Origin: Thermothielavioides terrestris NRRL 8126
Taxonomy: Eukaryota; Ascomycota; Sordariomycetes; Sordariales; Chaetomiaceae
Assembly (NCBI RefSeq): GCF_000226115.1
Contig: NC_016461.1
Location: 3,038,001-3,102,000 of the forward strand
DNA length: 64,000 bases
Reading direction: 5' to 3'
In this document: piece after piece, positions 49,436-59,765 of the stretch
Layout: each line of letters opens with the position of its first letter
Position numbering within the stretch: the stretch's first letter is position 1
Program-made: the position numbers and the translations under genes
Notes under the pieces: generated by a model
Seen by the model: the letters and a program-made list of their open reading frames with translations, nothing else
Database searches by the model: none
Told to the model about the DNA's origin: nothing

Positions 49436-51877
49436 CTAGACATGCTCGCCCTCACTCAGCCCAGCCGGCTTCCCATCCGTCACCTCCGGCCAGACTCTAT
49501 ACTCGCCGCTATAGTTCGGCAGCCCGTCCTCCCCGATCGTCACCTCCGTCGACGCCACGCTGACCTTCAAGCCGGGCACCTGTTCCACGTTCCTCTCCTC
49601 CCCGTCGAACAGCGTCACCCGCCACGCCAGCTGCCGCCGCAGGTGCGGCACCACGTCCTCCGGCCGCAGGCTCGCCAGCTGGCCCTCCACCGCGATGTCC
49701 TGCAGCAGCGCCGACGTCAGCGGCACCGTGCCCGACACCATCAGCCCGCCCGCCGCGTCGCTGCGGCACCGCGCGCACTGCGTCGTCTGCCCGTCCCGCC
49801 CCAGCACCGACACCCGCCCCACGCTGTTGAGCAGTTTGAGTTAGTTTCGTCCCTCATCGGAACATTGGGCGCAGCTTGGGAGCAAAGGGAGTGTCTTGGG
49901 AGCAGCGGAAAAGCTACCCGAAACCATAGTTGCACAGAAAAAGAAGCAAAAAAAGAAATGGAGTCGACGTACCAGTTGAATTCGGTGTCCCAGCCGGACG
50001 GGTCGGCCTCGTCGAACGCGCCGAGGAAGACGAGCACGCGGAACGAGGCGCCCAGCCCGTGCTTTTCCGCCCGTACGTTGACCACCCATTCAGTGTAGGC
50101 GTTGTTGGGCGCGAGATGGCGCAGGCTGGCCGGGATCGGGCCTTCTTCTGCTTCCTGCTTCGCGGAGGAGGAGGAGAGCGGGGGATGGGAGGGCGGGGCG
50201 GAGGCGAGGGTTGTGAAGACGGTTGGCTCAGCTGCTGCTGTGGCGGCGTGGGCGGTAGCGGCGGGTGGTTCGTCACCGGCTGCTCCGGCGTCGTTGGCGG
50301 CAGCTTGGTGCTTCGTCTGGGCCGCCAGCGCCGACACCGCCACGGCGTGCTCGTCCTTGCGCTTGGCGAGGTTGTTGGCCACGAAGTTGGTGAACACGTT
50401 GGTACCGTACAGCGCCGTCACGGCCTGCCGGATGCTGGTCTGGTAGGACTGCTGGTCGGGGAACCGCCACTTCTGCGTCTCCGGGTAGGCGTATCCGAAC
50501 GTGGTCGTGTCCTTGATCTGCGCCGACGTCCAGAACTTCGTGCCGGACTTGTCCCAGAAGGGCTCCAGCGGCGTGTCCTCGCTCTGGATGTCGCCGCCGG
50601 TGACGCTGAAGGTCGAGTACGGCGCCGGCCGCGGCGACATGAAGCTGTCGGGGTTGAGGTCCTGCCAGATGGCCCAGAGGCGGTCGACGTTGCTGGGTCA
50701 GGAGGGTGGTCAGGATCATGATCCTGGTTAGCGGGGAGAGATCGGACGCCAACTCACACATGGTGCAGCCAGAAAAACGGGTCAAAGGCCGACACCTCGA
50801 GGGCCGACATGTGCCCGCCGCCGCCGGTCCGGTCGTGGATCTCGTTGTGCACGTCCTCCAGACTGCCGAACTCGCCCGAGTTGGTGTTGGGATCCCACGC
50901 GTTGAAGCTGAAGGCGTCGTAGTTGGTGTACGAGAGCAGCAGCAGGCTAACGTTGTTGCGCAGCGATGCCAGCTCGTTGGCCAGGATGGGTGCGATGCGC
51001 GAATCCTGCGACTGGCCCGTCACCCGGTTGGGATAGCGGACCGTCGTCGGGTAACGGCTCCACTGGGGCTCTTGTCAGCGAACAGGACCATGAAGGGGCA
51101 TGAAACTGAACTGGCATATACCTGTCGCGAAAAGTCCTCCGGCGAGGGGTTCATGGGGTGGAAGCTGAACCGGTACAAGGGGTTGGTGACGGACTTGGCC
51201 TTGCCGTCGACGTCGACAACCTGGATGTTTGCCGTGGTGAGCACGCTCGGGAAGGCCGACGACCCCCGCGGCGGCTGGCTCGCCCAGTCGAAATAAGGGG
51301 CGCGGAAGGTCTTGGCAGCCTGGACATACTTGTCGCGCAGCGCTCCCTGCGGGAACTGCTTGGCAACGTCCTGGACGGCGTCATACAGGGATTTCTACGA
51401 CAGTCAGTCGCAAATGGAGCGGATTGGCGATCGCGAGGGCAGCCCACCTCATACAGAGCAAGATACGGACGATGCCAGGTCAGGAACAGGATGGAGGAAT
51501 GGGTGCAGTAGCCTCCAAAGCCGCCGTCGCTCTGCCAGTCCGTGTCGCTGCCCACGCCGTTCCACGGCTTGTACGGCATGCCATGGATACCGGCGATCTG
51601 GTAGTAGGACGTCAGGCCCTTCTCATCCTTGCCCTCCAGGCTCTTCAGGCCCAAGATGAAGAGGTTGAACTCGTCGGGATGGTTCTTTTGGAGATCCCGG
51701 AGCTCGCGGCGGAGGGGCACGGATCCTGCCCGGGCCAGGGCCGAGTCAGCAACCAACGAGCCAGGGTGGTCACTTCCAACCCGCTGAGGATGCCTGGGGC
51801 AACATGTGGGAGAGGAGAGGCATACCGTCCGAGCCAGGAGTGGTGGGAATTCCGGTGATGGCAATGTTGCCGCTCAT
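49436..51877 (-). CDS. Tyrosinase (polyphenol oxidase, type 3 copper)
   Basis: Model in six exons: 51877-51826, 51725-51448, 51394-51122, 51062-50758, 50692-49973 and 49823-49436, 671 residues. It hydroxylates monophenols and oxidises diphenols to quinones, a step toward melanin. Copper A ligands: His65 (IHGMPY), His93 in CTH with the Cys91 that usually forms a thioether bridge, and His102 in WHRPY. Copper B ligands: His273 and His277 (VHNEIHD) and the histidine pair at 301-302 in FFWLHHVNVDR, completed only after splicing intron 4. A spacer rich in alanine (about 420-470) precedes the C-terminal domain (VNVRAEKHGLGASFRVLVFL). In fungal tyrosinases that domain shields the active site until proteolysis. 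There is no signal peptide (MSGNIAITG), as in intracellular latent enzymes. Intron 5 (149 bases) is the least certain junction. Confidence 0.92.
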
Positions 51878-54519
51878 GATTGCTTTCTCCGTCTTGGTGT
51901 CAAGTGCTAGCTAGTACTGGTTCTTTGCTGGGCTGTCTGCCTTATGAGAGCTGCCAACTTCGTTCGACAGGTCCGAAGGGCTTGACCTATCTCACTTATA
52001 CCCAGAAAGGACACGGAGTCTACCGTCAGCGCCCGTCCCCGCCCGACTTCCTCTGCCCCTTCTCTTCTCGAGAGTCTCTTGTGGAGGCGCAGTCGGTGCT
52101 GCTCAGCTGCTGGGACACCATGGCTTGCATGGCTGACCACTCAAATCTGCGGCACACCGTTGCGACCCATGGTTCCGGTCGTCAGCAACAGATGACAGGC
52201 AGCCTGTGGAGGGCCAGACCAGCTCAAGCACACCCGAGCTCCTCGCTAGTCTCAGCCCGTGGCTTTCCATCCCGATAGTCTCTGCGGGGTGAGCGGCTGC
52301 GCGTTGCCCTTTCAACGCGGTGGCGTTTTTCCCCTCTCGGAGGCGGCGAGTTGAGGAGCATGCAAGGTCCAGCTCCTTGGTCACACCCGCCCACTCACTG
52401 CACTCGGCACTCAGCCCTATGGGGCCCCGTCCAACCATGGTAAGCAGCCAAACCGCGTATGCCGCTGACCGCAGAATTTCTGCGGTTGCCCATAGGCTTA
52501 GAGGTGCTTCATATTTCCCCGCAATCAATTCAGCGGCCGCCGGTCCCTCGCGTCAGCCGCACTCCTGCTGTTGTCCTGTCGCACAGCAGAGAGAGCTCTC
52601 ATCAGCCGGTCTGCGGTCCCGCGTACGTGCTCCAACCGCATCGTCGCTCGTTTATTTTGCCAACCAACGACCCTCGTCGTAGCTCTAGACCGCCAAACTG
52701 TCACATTCCGCCGAGGCTGTTGTGCAACTTTAATATGGGCCGCTTGCTTGCCCCTGGGATTGTATGATGTGATCGAGACACGATGGGTCGGTGTGCGAAT
52801 TCCCTGGAGCTTCTAGGAGAAAACCGTCAGTCAATGCGTTGGTCCTAGACTAGGTGGGCTTGAATTGGCTGGCGTTGGTTTAGCAAGTCAAGGGAAGGGA
52901 TGCATGAAGGACAGACAAGGGGACAAAAAGGGTTCAACTCTGAGTGGCATACCCGAGGGCTGGGAGCCCATGCTGCACGGAAAGGTGGGCTCGTAAGTTA
53001 CCCACCGAGCTTGCTGGTACAACCTTTGAAGTGATGGCAGTGTTGGCAGCCACAGCTTTTCTGCCCCGTGCTGACCACCTAGGTAGATAGGTATGTAGAC
53101 AACTTCCGTCGGCGATAAGGTGACACAACCTGTGAGTTCCTATTGTCAACGATCGTTGGCAGGACCTCCGTGTTCGATCGGATCGAGTTGGCGGAAGAGG
53201 ACTCCTACAGAGGGCGCAGATATTGTTCAATGGAAGAAACACGGTCCAATTCCCCTGCATAGCCTGGATCTAGGTTCCCAGTTCAACCGTTGCCTGGCCA
53301 GGGCGCTTCGCGGCGCCTGATGCTGGCACCCTGGAAGACGGCGCTGGTGCCGAAGACGTACAGCTTGATGGCCGTTGCGCTAGCTTTCTTTCTTTCTTTC
53401 TTTTTTCTTTTTTTTTTCTTTTTTTTTTTCGGTGTAATGCAGGCAGACTAGCATCAGTCAGACTAGCTCAGTGGTCTGATGGAACATGCTCCAAGGACAG
53501 ACAATAAGAAGGTTGCATGGATTAAAGGGATCTAAATATCTCAATACTGAATAAAGATCACGAAGCAGTGGCAAGGCCGGCCGGAGTCTCTGAAAAACAC
53601 AGCCCGAATAAGACTGAGCCTTGCAGAGCACGCAACGCAGTGAAAGAACAAGCCGAGTTCCCGATCCATGTAGCTAATGGGCAGGACAGTTGAGTCTTAT
53701 CAAATGCAGTCATCTTCTCAGATGCAGTCATGTGCGGGCCCTAACCGTTGGAGCCGAGAGACAAACCCAAAGGGGTGGTACAATGCATGGGGCTTGCTTT
53801 CCAGGTTCTGGTTATGCCGCTCGCTTCCCATCTTTACGCACTGGTCCATCTTACTTACAGGTTGGCGACATAATGTTATTGCAATTGGTTGTCGGGCTAG
53901 ACAGGCCGTAACCACAACTACCCGAGGGCCAAAGGAAAAGTGGGTATTTTCGCAGCCCTTTCTCTTGGCGGCGTCAAGTTGGAGACCCACCTGTCTCCGA
54001 CCGCTCCGCCGGTCTCCGGCCAGCTGCTCGGAGGCGAGCTGATGCCGCGGACGAAAATGAAATCGCCGTCTGGAGGGCTCCGTCTCGCGTGCACAACCAG
54101 TGCCGGGGAGGCCCCAAAAACCACATGAGATCGTGGGAGCAATAGAGGTAATGTCTGTTACGGTTGAAGAAAATTTCTAAAAGATGAATGCCCTCGAGAA
54201 CGCCTCAAGCCCAAGTTACATTCACATCATCAACATCGCCGCACAAAGGAAAATGCGAGTGCCTGGCTTAGGGCCACGTCTCGTGTATACATGAAGTACA
54301 TCGCCCACAGCTTGTCCTCCGCCTCAACCCCCATGCTGTCCCGTCTATGGTGTCAATGCCCCATCTAGCTTCGCCCCCTGCATCGTGGTATCCTAAGCGG
54401 CCGCCTATTGGACAGTCTATCTCTGGGGAGGAATGAAGTTGTGCTGGTGTTCGGGCACAGCAATGTGGTCGTTACGTATGCCCGCCGTGTGAACCGTGTT
54501 GCCTGAATGCTGGATGTGT
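51878..54519. other. Long intergenic region
   Basis: No supported gene in 2.6 kb. The left end is the promoter side of the tyrosinase gene, and the right end lies beyond the stop of the IDH1 gene. A pyrimidine tract is at 53384-53430. Confidence 0.45.
53384..53430 (+). repeat. T/C homopyrimidine tract
   Basis: 47 bases of CTTT units decaying into T runs on the plus strand. Simple-sequence repeat of no evident function. Confidence 0.85.
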
Positions 54520-55870
54520 TTAGAGAGCCTTCTCCATCGAGTTAAGGATGGCACGAGTGAACTCCTGGTTGGTGGCATTGCCGCCCATGTCGCGGGTTCG
54601 GACCTTGCTGTGGAATTCGTTAGCTTCAAAAGCTGGTAAAATATGGCAAGATCACGGCGACTCACCCCTGAGCGATAACGTCGTAGACGGCGTTGGAGAT
54701 GCGGTTGGCGTGGTCGTCAAGGCCGAGGTGTCGCAGGAGCATGGTGCCGCTGAGCAGCATGGCCGTGGGGTTGGCCTGGTCCTTGCCCTTGATGTCGAGA
54801 CCGACGTGTCTGCAGCCAGGCTCAAAGACGGCCACGTCACGGCCCATGTTGCAGCCGGGGACGACACCCGGGCCGCCAACAAGCGCAGCGGCAATGTTGG
54901 ACAGAATGCCGCCGTACAGATTGGGCATGACCATGACGTCGAACTGCTGGGGCTTGCTGACGCACTGCATCGAGGCGTTGTCGACAATCATGTCATTGCA
55001 CTCGAGCTGGGGGTAGTCCTTGGCCAGCCGGCTGAAGGTGCCACGGAAGAGACCGTCGGCCAGCTTCATGATGTTGGCCTTGTGGATGCAGGTGACCTTC
55101 TTGCGGTTGTTCGCCAGGGCGAAGCTGAAAGCGAACTTGGCGATGCGCTCCGACTTCGCGCGAGTGATGATCTTCAGCGACTCGACGACGCCCGGCACGC
55201 TCTGGTGCTCGAGGCCGCTGTACTCGCCCTCGGTGTTCTCACGGATGATGCAGAGGTCGACGTTCTCGTGGCGCGTCTTGAGCCCGGGGATGTTCTTGAC
55301 CAGCGAGATGGAGGCGTAGATGTCGAGCTCCTGGCGCATCGCCACGTTGAAGCTCTGGTGGCCGGAGCGGCTGATCGGCGTGTGCAGGATGCCCTTCAGG
55401 CCGAGCTTGTTTCGCCTGAGGGAGGCGACGGCCTCCTGGAACTTCTCCTCCGTGCGGCCCGTGGGCGTGGCGGTGTCGAGGCCCGACACCTCAATCTGCT
55501 CCCATGTGATGGGCACATTATCCGCCTTGAAGACGGTCTTCACGCTCTCGGCAACCTCGGCACCAATGCCGTCTCCGGGGATCAGCGTGACGGTGTACTT
55601 GCCGCCGTACTTGGTGGGCTTGAAGATGTCGGACTGGACTGTCTGGGAGTCGCTGACGCTGGCGAAGCCGCGCGCAACGTTCAGGCGATTTTGGGGCTGG
55701 GCAGTGGCCCTGAGCAGCCGCTGGGAGGGAATTGGGGTTAGCAGGGCGCTAATGGAGGCTCGCCATTTGGTGTTGGTGGGACTTTTTGGTTGTTGGGCGG
55801 GCACAAGGGAGAGACTCGGAAACAACGTGGAGCTTACCTGAGCAGCGCGGGTAGAGTTCCGAGATAGCAT
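54520..55870 (-). CDS. IDH1: NAD-dependent isocitrate dehydrogenase subunit 1, mitochondrial
   Basis: Model: exons 55870-55838, 55720-54666 and 54607-54520, 391 residues. With Idh2 it forms the mitochondrial NAD enzyme that oxidises isocitrate to 2-oxoglutarate in the TCA cycle; Idh1 is the regulatory subunit. The first 30 residues (MLSRNSTRAAQ-RLLRATAQ) are basic and hydroxylated, a typical matrix-targeting peptide. LIPGDGIG is at about 57-64. HTPISRSGHQSFNVAMRQEL is the Idh1 version of the isocitrate site; Idh2 has a GKGHRSLN-type sequence there. RENTEGEYSGLEH, the IVDNASMQ helix and NLYGGILSN are family blocks. The tail KVRTRDMGGNATNQEF comes from the last exon. Intron 1 (117 bases) is a multiple of three without a stop, so a retained form would carry a 39-residue insert within the presequence. 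Confidence 0.95.
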
Positions 55871-56776
55871 CTTGGCCAATTGAGCGGAGAGAACGAAAAT
55901 GAGGCTAGTTCCAAGAAGCCGTCGAGGTGGTGACAGGGCGAAGGCAGCGAAGCAGAAAACCGTGGTTGCAGGGCAAATGCCGCAAAACACAAAAGAGGTC
56001 CGGTGCCAGTTGCCTGCGCCTGCCTTCGTTGGTCGGCGAGCTCAATTTTCGGTTTCCATGTTCCCGGGCAAGTGGGGCGGTGCCGAAAGCGTGCACGCGC
56101 TAAACCATAAGAGTGCTAATGCGGCTTGTTGCAAGTCTGTGACGTCTGCAGCACGGAAAGCAGCGGGTTTCACGTGCTAGTGAACGCCAAAACAGGAGCC
56201 CCCATGGGTGATAAGAGAAAGGTCTTATCGCACCTGGAAGTTGAAACTCCAAACGCACGCCAACAACGCCAACCAGTAACGACTCATACTGCGGTAAGCT
56301 GAGCTGAGCTGAGCGGAGCCACTTACTTGACTTGCCCGAATTCTTGCATCAGCGGTATCTGGCACTCACCAGTAAGCCAGGAGCTTAGCTTGTCTTAAAT
56401 CTTAATGACTTGTCGGCTTCGAATCGACCAATGGGGATATCAAGTTGTGGCAGGCACGACGGGTGCCACGGCCGAGATGGGCATGCGCCTGCGTCTTCTG
56501 AGTTTGACAACCGAAGGCAGAATCGGAAGCGACGGGCAGCCCGTTGCCGAGTTGTCAGGCCCCTGTGAGACGACCACCCCCACTGCCAACCTTTTGAGTT
56601 ATTCCCCGTGCGAGGCCAACAATGAACATGCGCCGCGGCTTGCGCTACCGTAACTGCCTATACGTACAGCATCCAATCCGGGAATACCCCTTCGTTTCTG
56701 GAACTCGACTCGACTTCGAATAACTACCTACCCACGCCGGCAGCTTTCGATATTTTGCTTTCCCGCCGTTGACAGC
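55871..56776. other. Intergenic, promoter side of IDH1
   Basis: No supported gene. A GAGCT/GAGCG short repeat lies at 56294-56315. The left part is the likely promoter of IDH1. Confidence 0.45.
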
Positions 56777-57450
56777 TTGAGCCAGAATGTACCCCGTCGA
56801 CATCCTCAACCTGCGTCCACCAGTGCTTTGTCCTGTAGGTGCCACGACCGGATGCTGCGGAAGCTGTATGCCAGCCCCCGCTCTCTAATCGGATCCTCGA
56901 GCCCAGATGGCGGCAGCGTGCACGATATCAGACGATTCCCTCTTGTTCGGTCGGATGACAGGGTTGGACTGTGGCTGCTCGATCCGCGGTCTTGTTCCTC
57001 GACGATGGAGTGTATCGCTACGGGTTCGAGATCGAGGACACGTCTCTGAAGTAAAGGGCCACGCTCAGGGCGACCGGTCCCTTCGCTTTCCTCGTGGACT
57101 ACCAGGTCATCACCCCCACCGGGGATGAAGTGCTGTATCAGCCCGCATCTGTCATCCAGTTCGGGCCGGCAAGCTGTGGGCTGGCGACCTTGACGGACCC
57201 GAGCCCCACTTCCCCGTTGTTCCAAACCAGGCTGCCATTCCGAAAAAATAACCATCTCATCATCTACGAGCTTCCCACATCCTGGTCCAAAGTAGGGAAC
57301 GGCTCGCGCGGGCAGGATGTGGACGTGGGGATGTTCGCGGATGTCCTGGCTCTCTTCGATGTCGCGGCTTCCGGCATGGGAAGCCAAGATCTACACGCGC
57401 TGGAGGGCGGATGTCTAATTCGGCGCCAGGGAGACTGCGGCGGTTATGGC
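56777..57450 (+). pseudogene. Broken coding fragment (unknown), upstream of MITE
   Basis: Protein-like segments in one plus frame: DDGVYRYGFEIEDTSLK, a TAA stop, then RATLRATGPFAFLVDYQVIT continuing PTGDEVLYQPASVIQFGP and NHLIIYELPTSWSKVGNGS. This looks like a gene with a premature stop. Just downstream the MITE is inserted, and beyond it another protein-like stretch (AISTAARYFGPSTGMSRNVS, 57845-58016) is in a different frame. No family recognised. It may be a real gene with introns that I cannot place, but the density of breaks favours a relic. Confidence 0.35.
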
Positions 57451-57452
57451 TA

Positions 57453-57844
57453 AAGAGGTCCCGCCAAGACTAATTTCGGAGACTGCCGCTTACAAGTATT
57501 TACAATCGCCACGGGGTGAGCGGGGCCACGACGGGGCCTCGACGACTTCGAGCAACATCAACAACGAACAATCGCAAAGACTCGTTGCAACAACTTTACG
57601 AAAACTCAACCAAATCGAAAAAAAAGAAAACGAAGTTAACCCTTACCCTAACCTTGACCCTCACCCTAACTATAACCCTTACCCTAACCAGCGGGGGGCT
57701 AGCGCCGCCCCCCGCACCCCCCGGCGAACTAACCCGTGGCTAACCCGTGGCGATAGTGCAAACCCCTTGGCGGTCTTGGCGGGGTACTGACGCTGTAAAA
57801 ACATTGCCGACAATTGGCCGAAATTAGTCTTGGCGGGACCTCTT
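57453..57844 (+). mobile_element. MITE copy 2, TA target, 392 bases
   Basis: Same 27-base inverted ends as copy 1 at 29818-30188, flanked by TA at 57451-57452 and 57845-57846. It is 21 bases longer, with a GACGGGGCCTC-type insertion on the left and a tandem TAACCCGTGGC duplication on the right. It also has several base differences, but no RIP-like directionality is obvious. Its target was the 12-base palindrome ATGGCTAGCCAT. It splits protein-like sequence, so it probably inserted in a gene or gene relic. Confidence 0.9.
57636..57690 (+). repeat. Telomere-like CCCTAA array in MITE copy 2
   Basis: About 55 bases of ACCCTAACC-type units, more regular than in copy 1 (ACCCTTACCCTAACC twice, ACCCTAAC). 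It lies at the same internal position of the element. Confidence 0.75.
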
Positions 57845-58040
57845 TAGCCATCAGCACTGCGGCACGCTATTTCGGACCCTCCACGGGTATGAGCCGCAAC
57901 GTTTCTCTCTTCACGCTCGGCATGGGGATGACCTATGGAGGCCAAAAAACAGAAAGGAATCCAATTTTGGATGTCTCATGCTCTCCTGGAGAAAGACAAA
58001 AGGGGCAAAAGAGTAACTAGCATCGCGCTGTTAGGAATTG

Positions 58041-58128
58041 AGCCTAACGCGGGGGTCGAACCCGCAACCTTGAGATAACGGAGAACCTCCATAAGAGGCT
58101 CACGCTCTACCGATTGAGCTAGCCAGGC
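58041..58128 (-). tRNA. tRNA-Lys (anticodon CUU) with a 15-base intron
   Basis: On the minus strand the 88-base gene folds as a normal tRNA. The acceptor stem is GCCTGGC with GTTAGGC (two G-U pairs), the D arm GCTC/GAGC, and the T arm GCGGG-TTCGACC-CCCGC. The anticodon loop C-T-CTT-A gives lysine. Directly after A37 comes an intron of about 15 bases (TGGAGGTTCTCCGTT) that can form a GGAG/CTCC hairpin. The stem then resumes with TCTCA. Position 31 is C opposite U39, a mismatch at the base of the loop; the usual lysine tRNA would have A-U there. A T4 terminator follows about 30 bases downstream (near 58010). Confidence 0.92.
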
Positions 58129-58388
58129 TGGGTGGATGCGTTGTTGAAAGGGCTGGCGACAGCACAGATTGTGTGAGAGGATTCTGGGCCTCGGAGTGGC
58201 AGGCGTTCCTGATTCGTCTGAGGCGAAAAGATTTTATGCAGCACAATCCCGGACGCTGTGGGCTCGGCAGGACGGGCTTTCCCAGTTGAGGTATCCACTC
58301 AGGACGGGTAGCTCTCTGGTTTGATGGACACCGAACAGTGCCCCACAAGACCATCCGGGAAGCAGACGCCCAGATCGACTTGTTGACT

Positions 58389-58990
58389 GTCACAGCGTTC
58401 TGAATGCGGTCTCCCTCCGGAAAACCCACGTGCCGTGCGTCGAGACGAGCTTGTAGCCCAGCACGCCCTCGATAAGAGCCACAACCATGGGAGATGTCAC
58501 GAGGAACCGATCCGAGTACCTGCTCTCCTCGGTGCTCAGGGTCAGCCGGTCGAACATCTCCCCCCAGGCCAAAGGCGGACTGATGAAGGGTGACCGCCAC
58601 GGCAGGGGGCTGGGGCGACGGTCAGCAGGCGGAGGGCACAACAGCGAAGCCCGGGATTATTTGAGCATACACTGCGTGTGTCAGCGTGATTCACCCGGCA
58701 CCAACTGTGGCTGCACTGCAGCTCTATCTCCCGGTGGCCGGCGCTCATGGTGAGATGGTACGGCGGCCGGAGCAAAAGCTGGTCGGGCCGCGGGAGAGAT
58801 TCCACGCTGGGAAGGAATTCGACAGTGGCTCGAGGCGGCGGTGCTGGCGAGTTCTTGGGCGTCTCAATCACCTGTGCCTTGCCCGTCGCGGCGTCCACCT
58901 CAACACCAGCGGCGCCTACTGTCTCACGTCAAAGCACGCCAGTAGGTCGCCGCGGAAGACGGGAAACAACTCGGCCGGCTGGAACACCTG
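58389..58990 (-). pseudogene. Minus-strand coding fragments (unknown protein)
   Basis: Three protein-like blocks with GC-rich third positions on the minus strand. VFQPAELFPVFRGDLLACFD lies at about 58987-58930. VEVDAATGKAQVIETPKNSP continues to a TMSAGHREIELQCSHSW-type end (about 58905-58695). GEMFDRLTLSTEESRYSDRF to VFRRETAFRTL-stop lies at about 58567-58389. Block 1 to 2 needs a frame shift over about 30 bases, which is too short for an intron. Block 2 to 3 fits an intron ending TGCTGACC...CCCCAG, but only with a weak donor. It is either a damaged gene or a gene whose structure I have not solved. Family unknown. Confidence 0.35.
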
Positions 58991-59253
58991 CTTCCTGGGC
59001 AGGCTCGCTCACCACGAACCCGTTGCGGTGTTCGGACCACGCGGTGGCGGCCCTGGCGGAGGCCGCGACCTCGGAGGGCATGTTGGAGGCCGTCAGCACC
59101 AACGAGTTCGCGTTCCGCGTCGTCGGCAAGCTCAAGTACGGCTCGTACTGCGAGTGCGACATCGAGGACGGCGTGCTGTACCTCCAGTGCACGCCGGCCA
59201 CCTTCGGGACCAACATCGACCTGGTCGCGTCCAAGCTGATGGATAGGCTGTGA
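58985..59253 (+). pseudogene. Plus-strand terminal exon fragment (unknown protein)
   Basis: The frame ending at the TGA 59251-59253 reads SLTTNPLRCSDHAVAALAEA and on to VGKLKYGSYCECDIEDGVLY and LASKL-like ATFGTNIDLVASKLMDRL, with strongly GC-biased third positions. An acceptor-like GGGCAG precedes 59001. No 5' exon can be joined, because the sequence immediately upstream is coding on the opposite strand. It may be the 3' end of a gene cut by rearrangement. Confidence 0.35.
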
Positions 59254-59765
59254 GGAAAGGGGGAGTATCGGAGGAAAGGAAAGCTAGACATGAGAAATTG
59301 ACAGCCGTTGCCATCATGCGCATCAAGCAGTTCCGAACCCCCCGTGAATTGATCACCTTTGCCATGTTGCGTGGAATGCTCCGCAGTCTCTTCAACAACT
59401 TCGCAAACCCCCCTGAACACCATGGCGCAGGGTACCTCGAGGGAATGGTTCGACAAAAGAGATGTAATTGTCCCAGGCGCGCCTCAGCGCAAATAAACCT
59501 GCACAAGTCCTCAGAAGTCTAACAAAGCACAGCAAACAAAAGAACAGAAAGGTATAGATCGCTCAATCGCAGAACCTAGCAGCACAGCAACCGAACCCAA
59601 CTGTACACCACCCTCCTGACTCCAAACCCCAATGGTATTGCGCCCTCCCTGCCCGCCAGATGTCAACCACCCACTTCCATCACACATAACCAGCTGATAC
59701 GAGACAACATAACCAGCTCATACGAGACAGCACACTCCCCTCCCTGCTCCCCCCTCCCCATCTAA
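59254..59765. other. Intergenic, 3' flank of the kinase gene
   Basis: Contains the 3' untranslated region of the minus-strand kinase and a 23-base tandem duplication. No gene. Confidence 0.5.
59685..59730 (+). repeat. 23-base tandem duplication
   Basis: Two adjacent units, CATAACCAGCTGATACGAGA plus CAA, and the same with CTCATAC and CAG, differing at two positions. It lies just downstream of the kinase stop codon, in its expected 3' untranslated region. Confidence 0.85.

Noticed and set aside
58929..59456. 175-codon minus-strand ORF
   Set aside because: Third-position bias over 59001-59253 favours the plus strand; this frame is its shadow.
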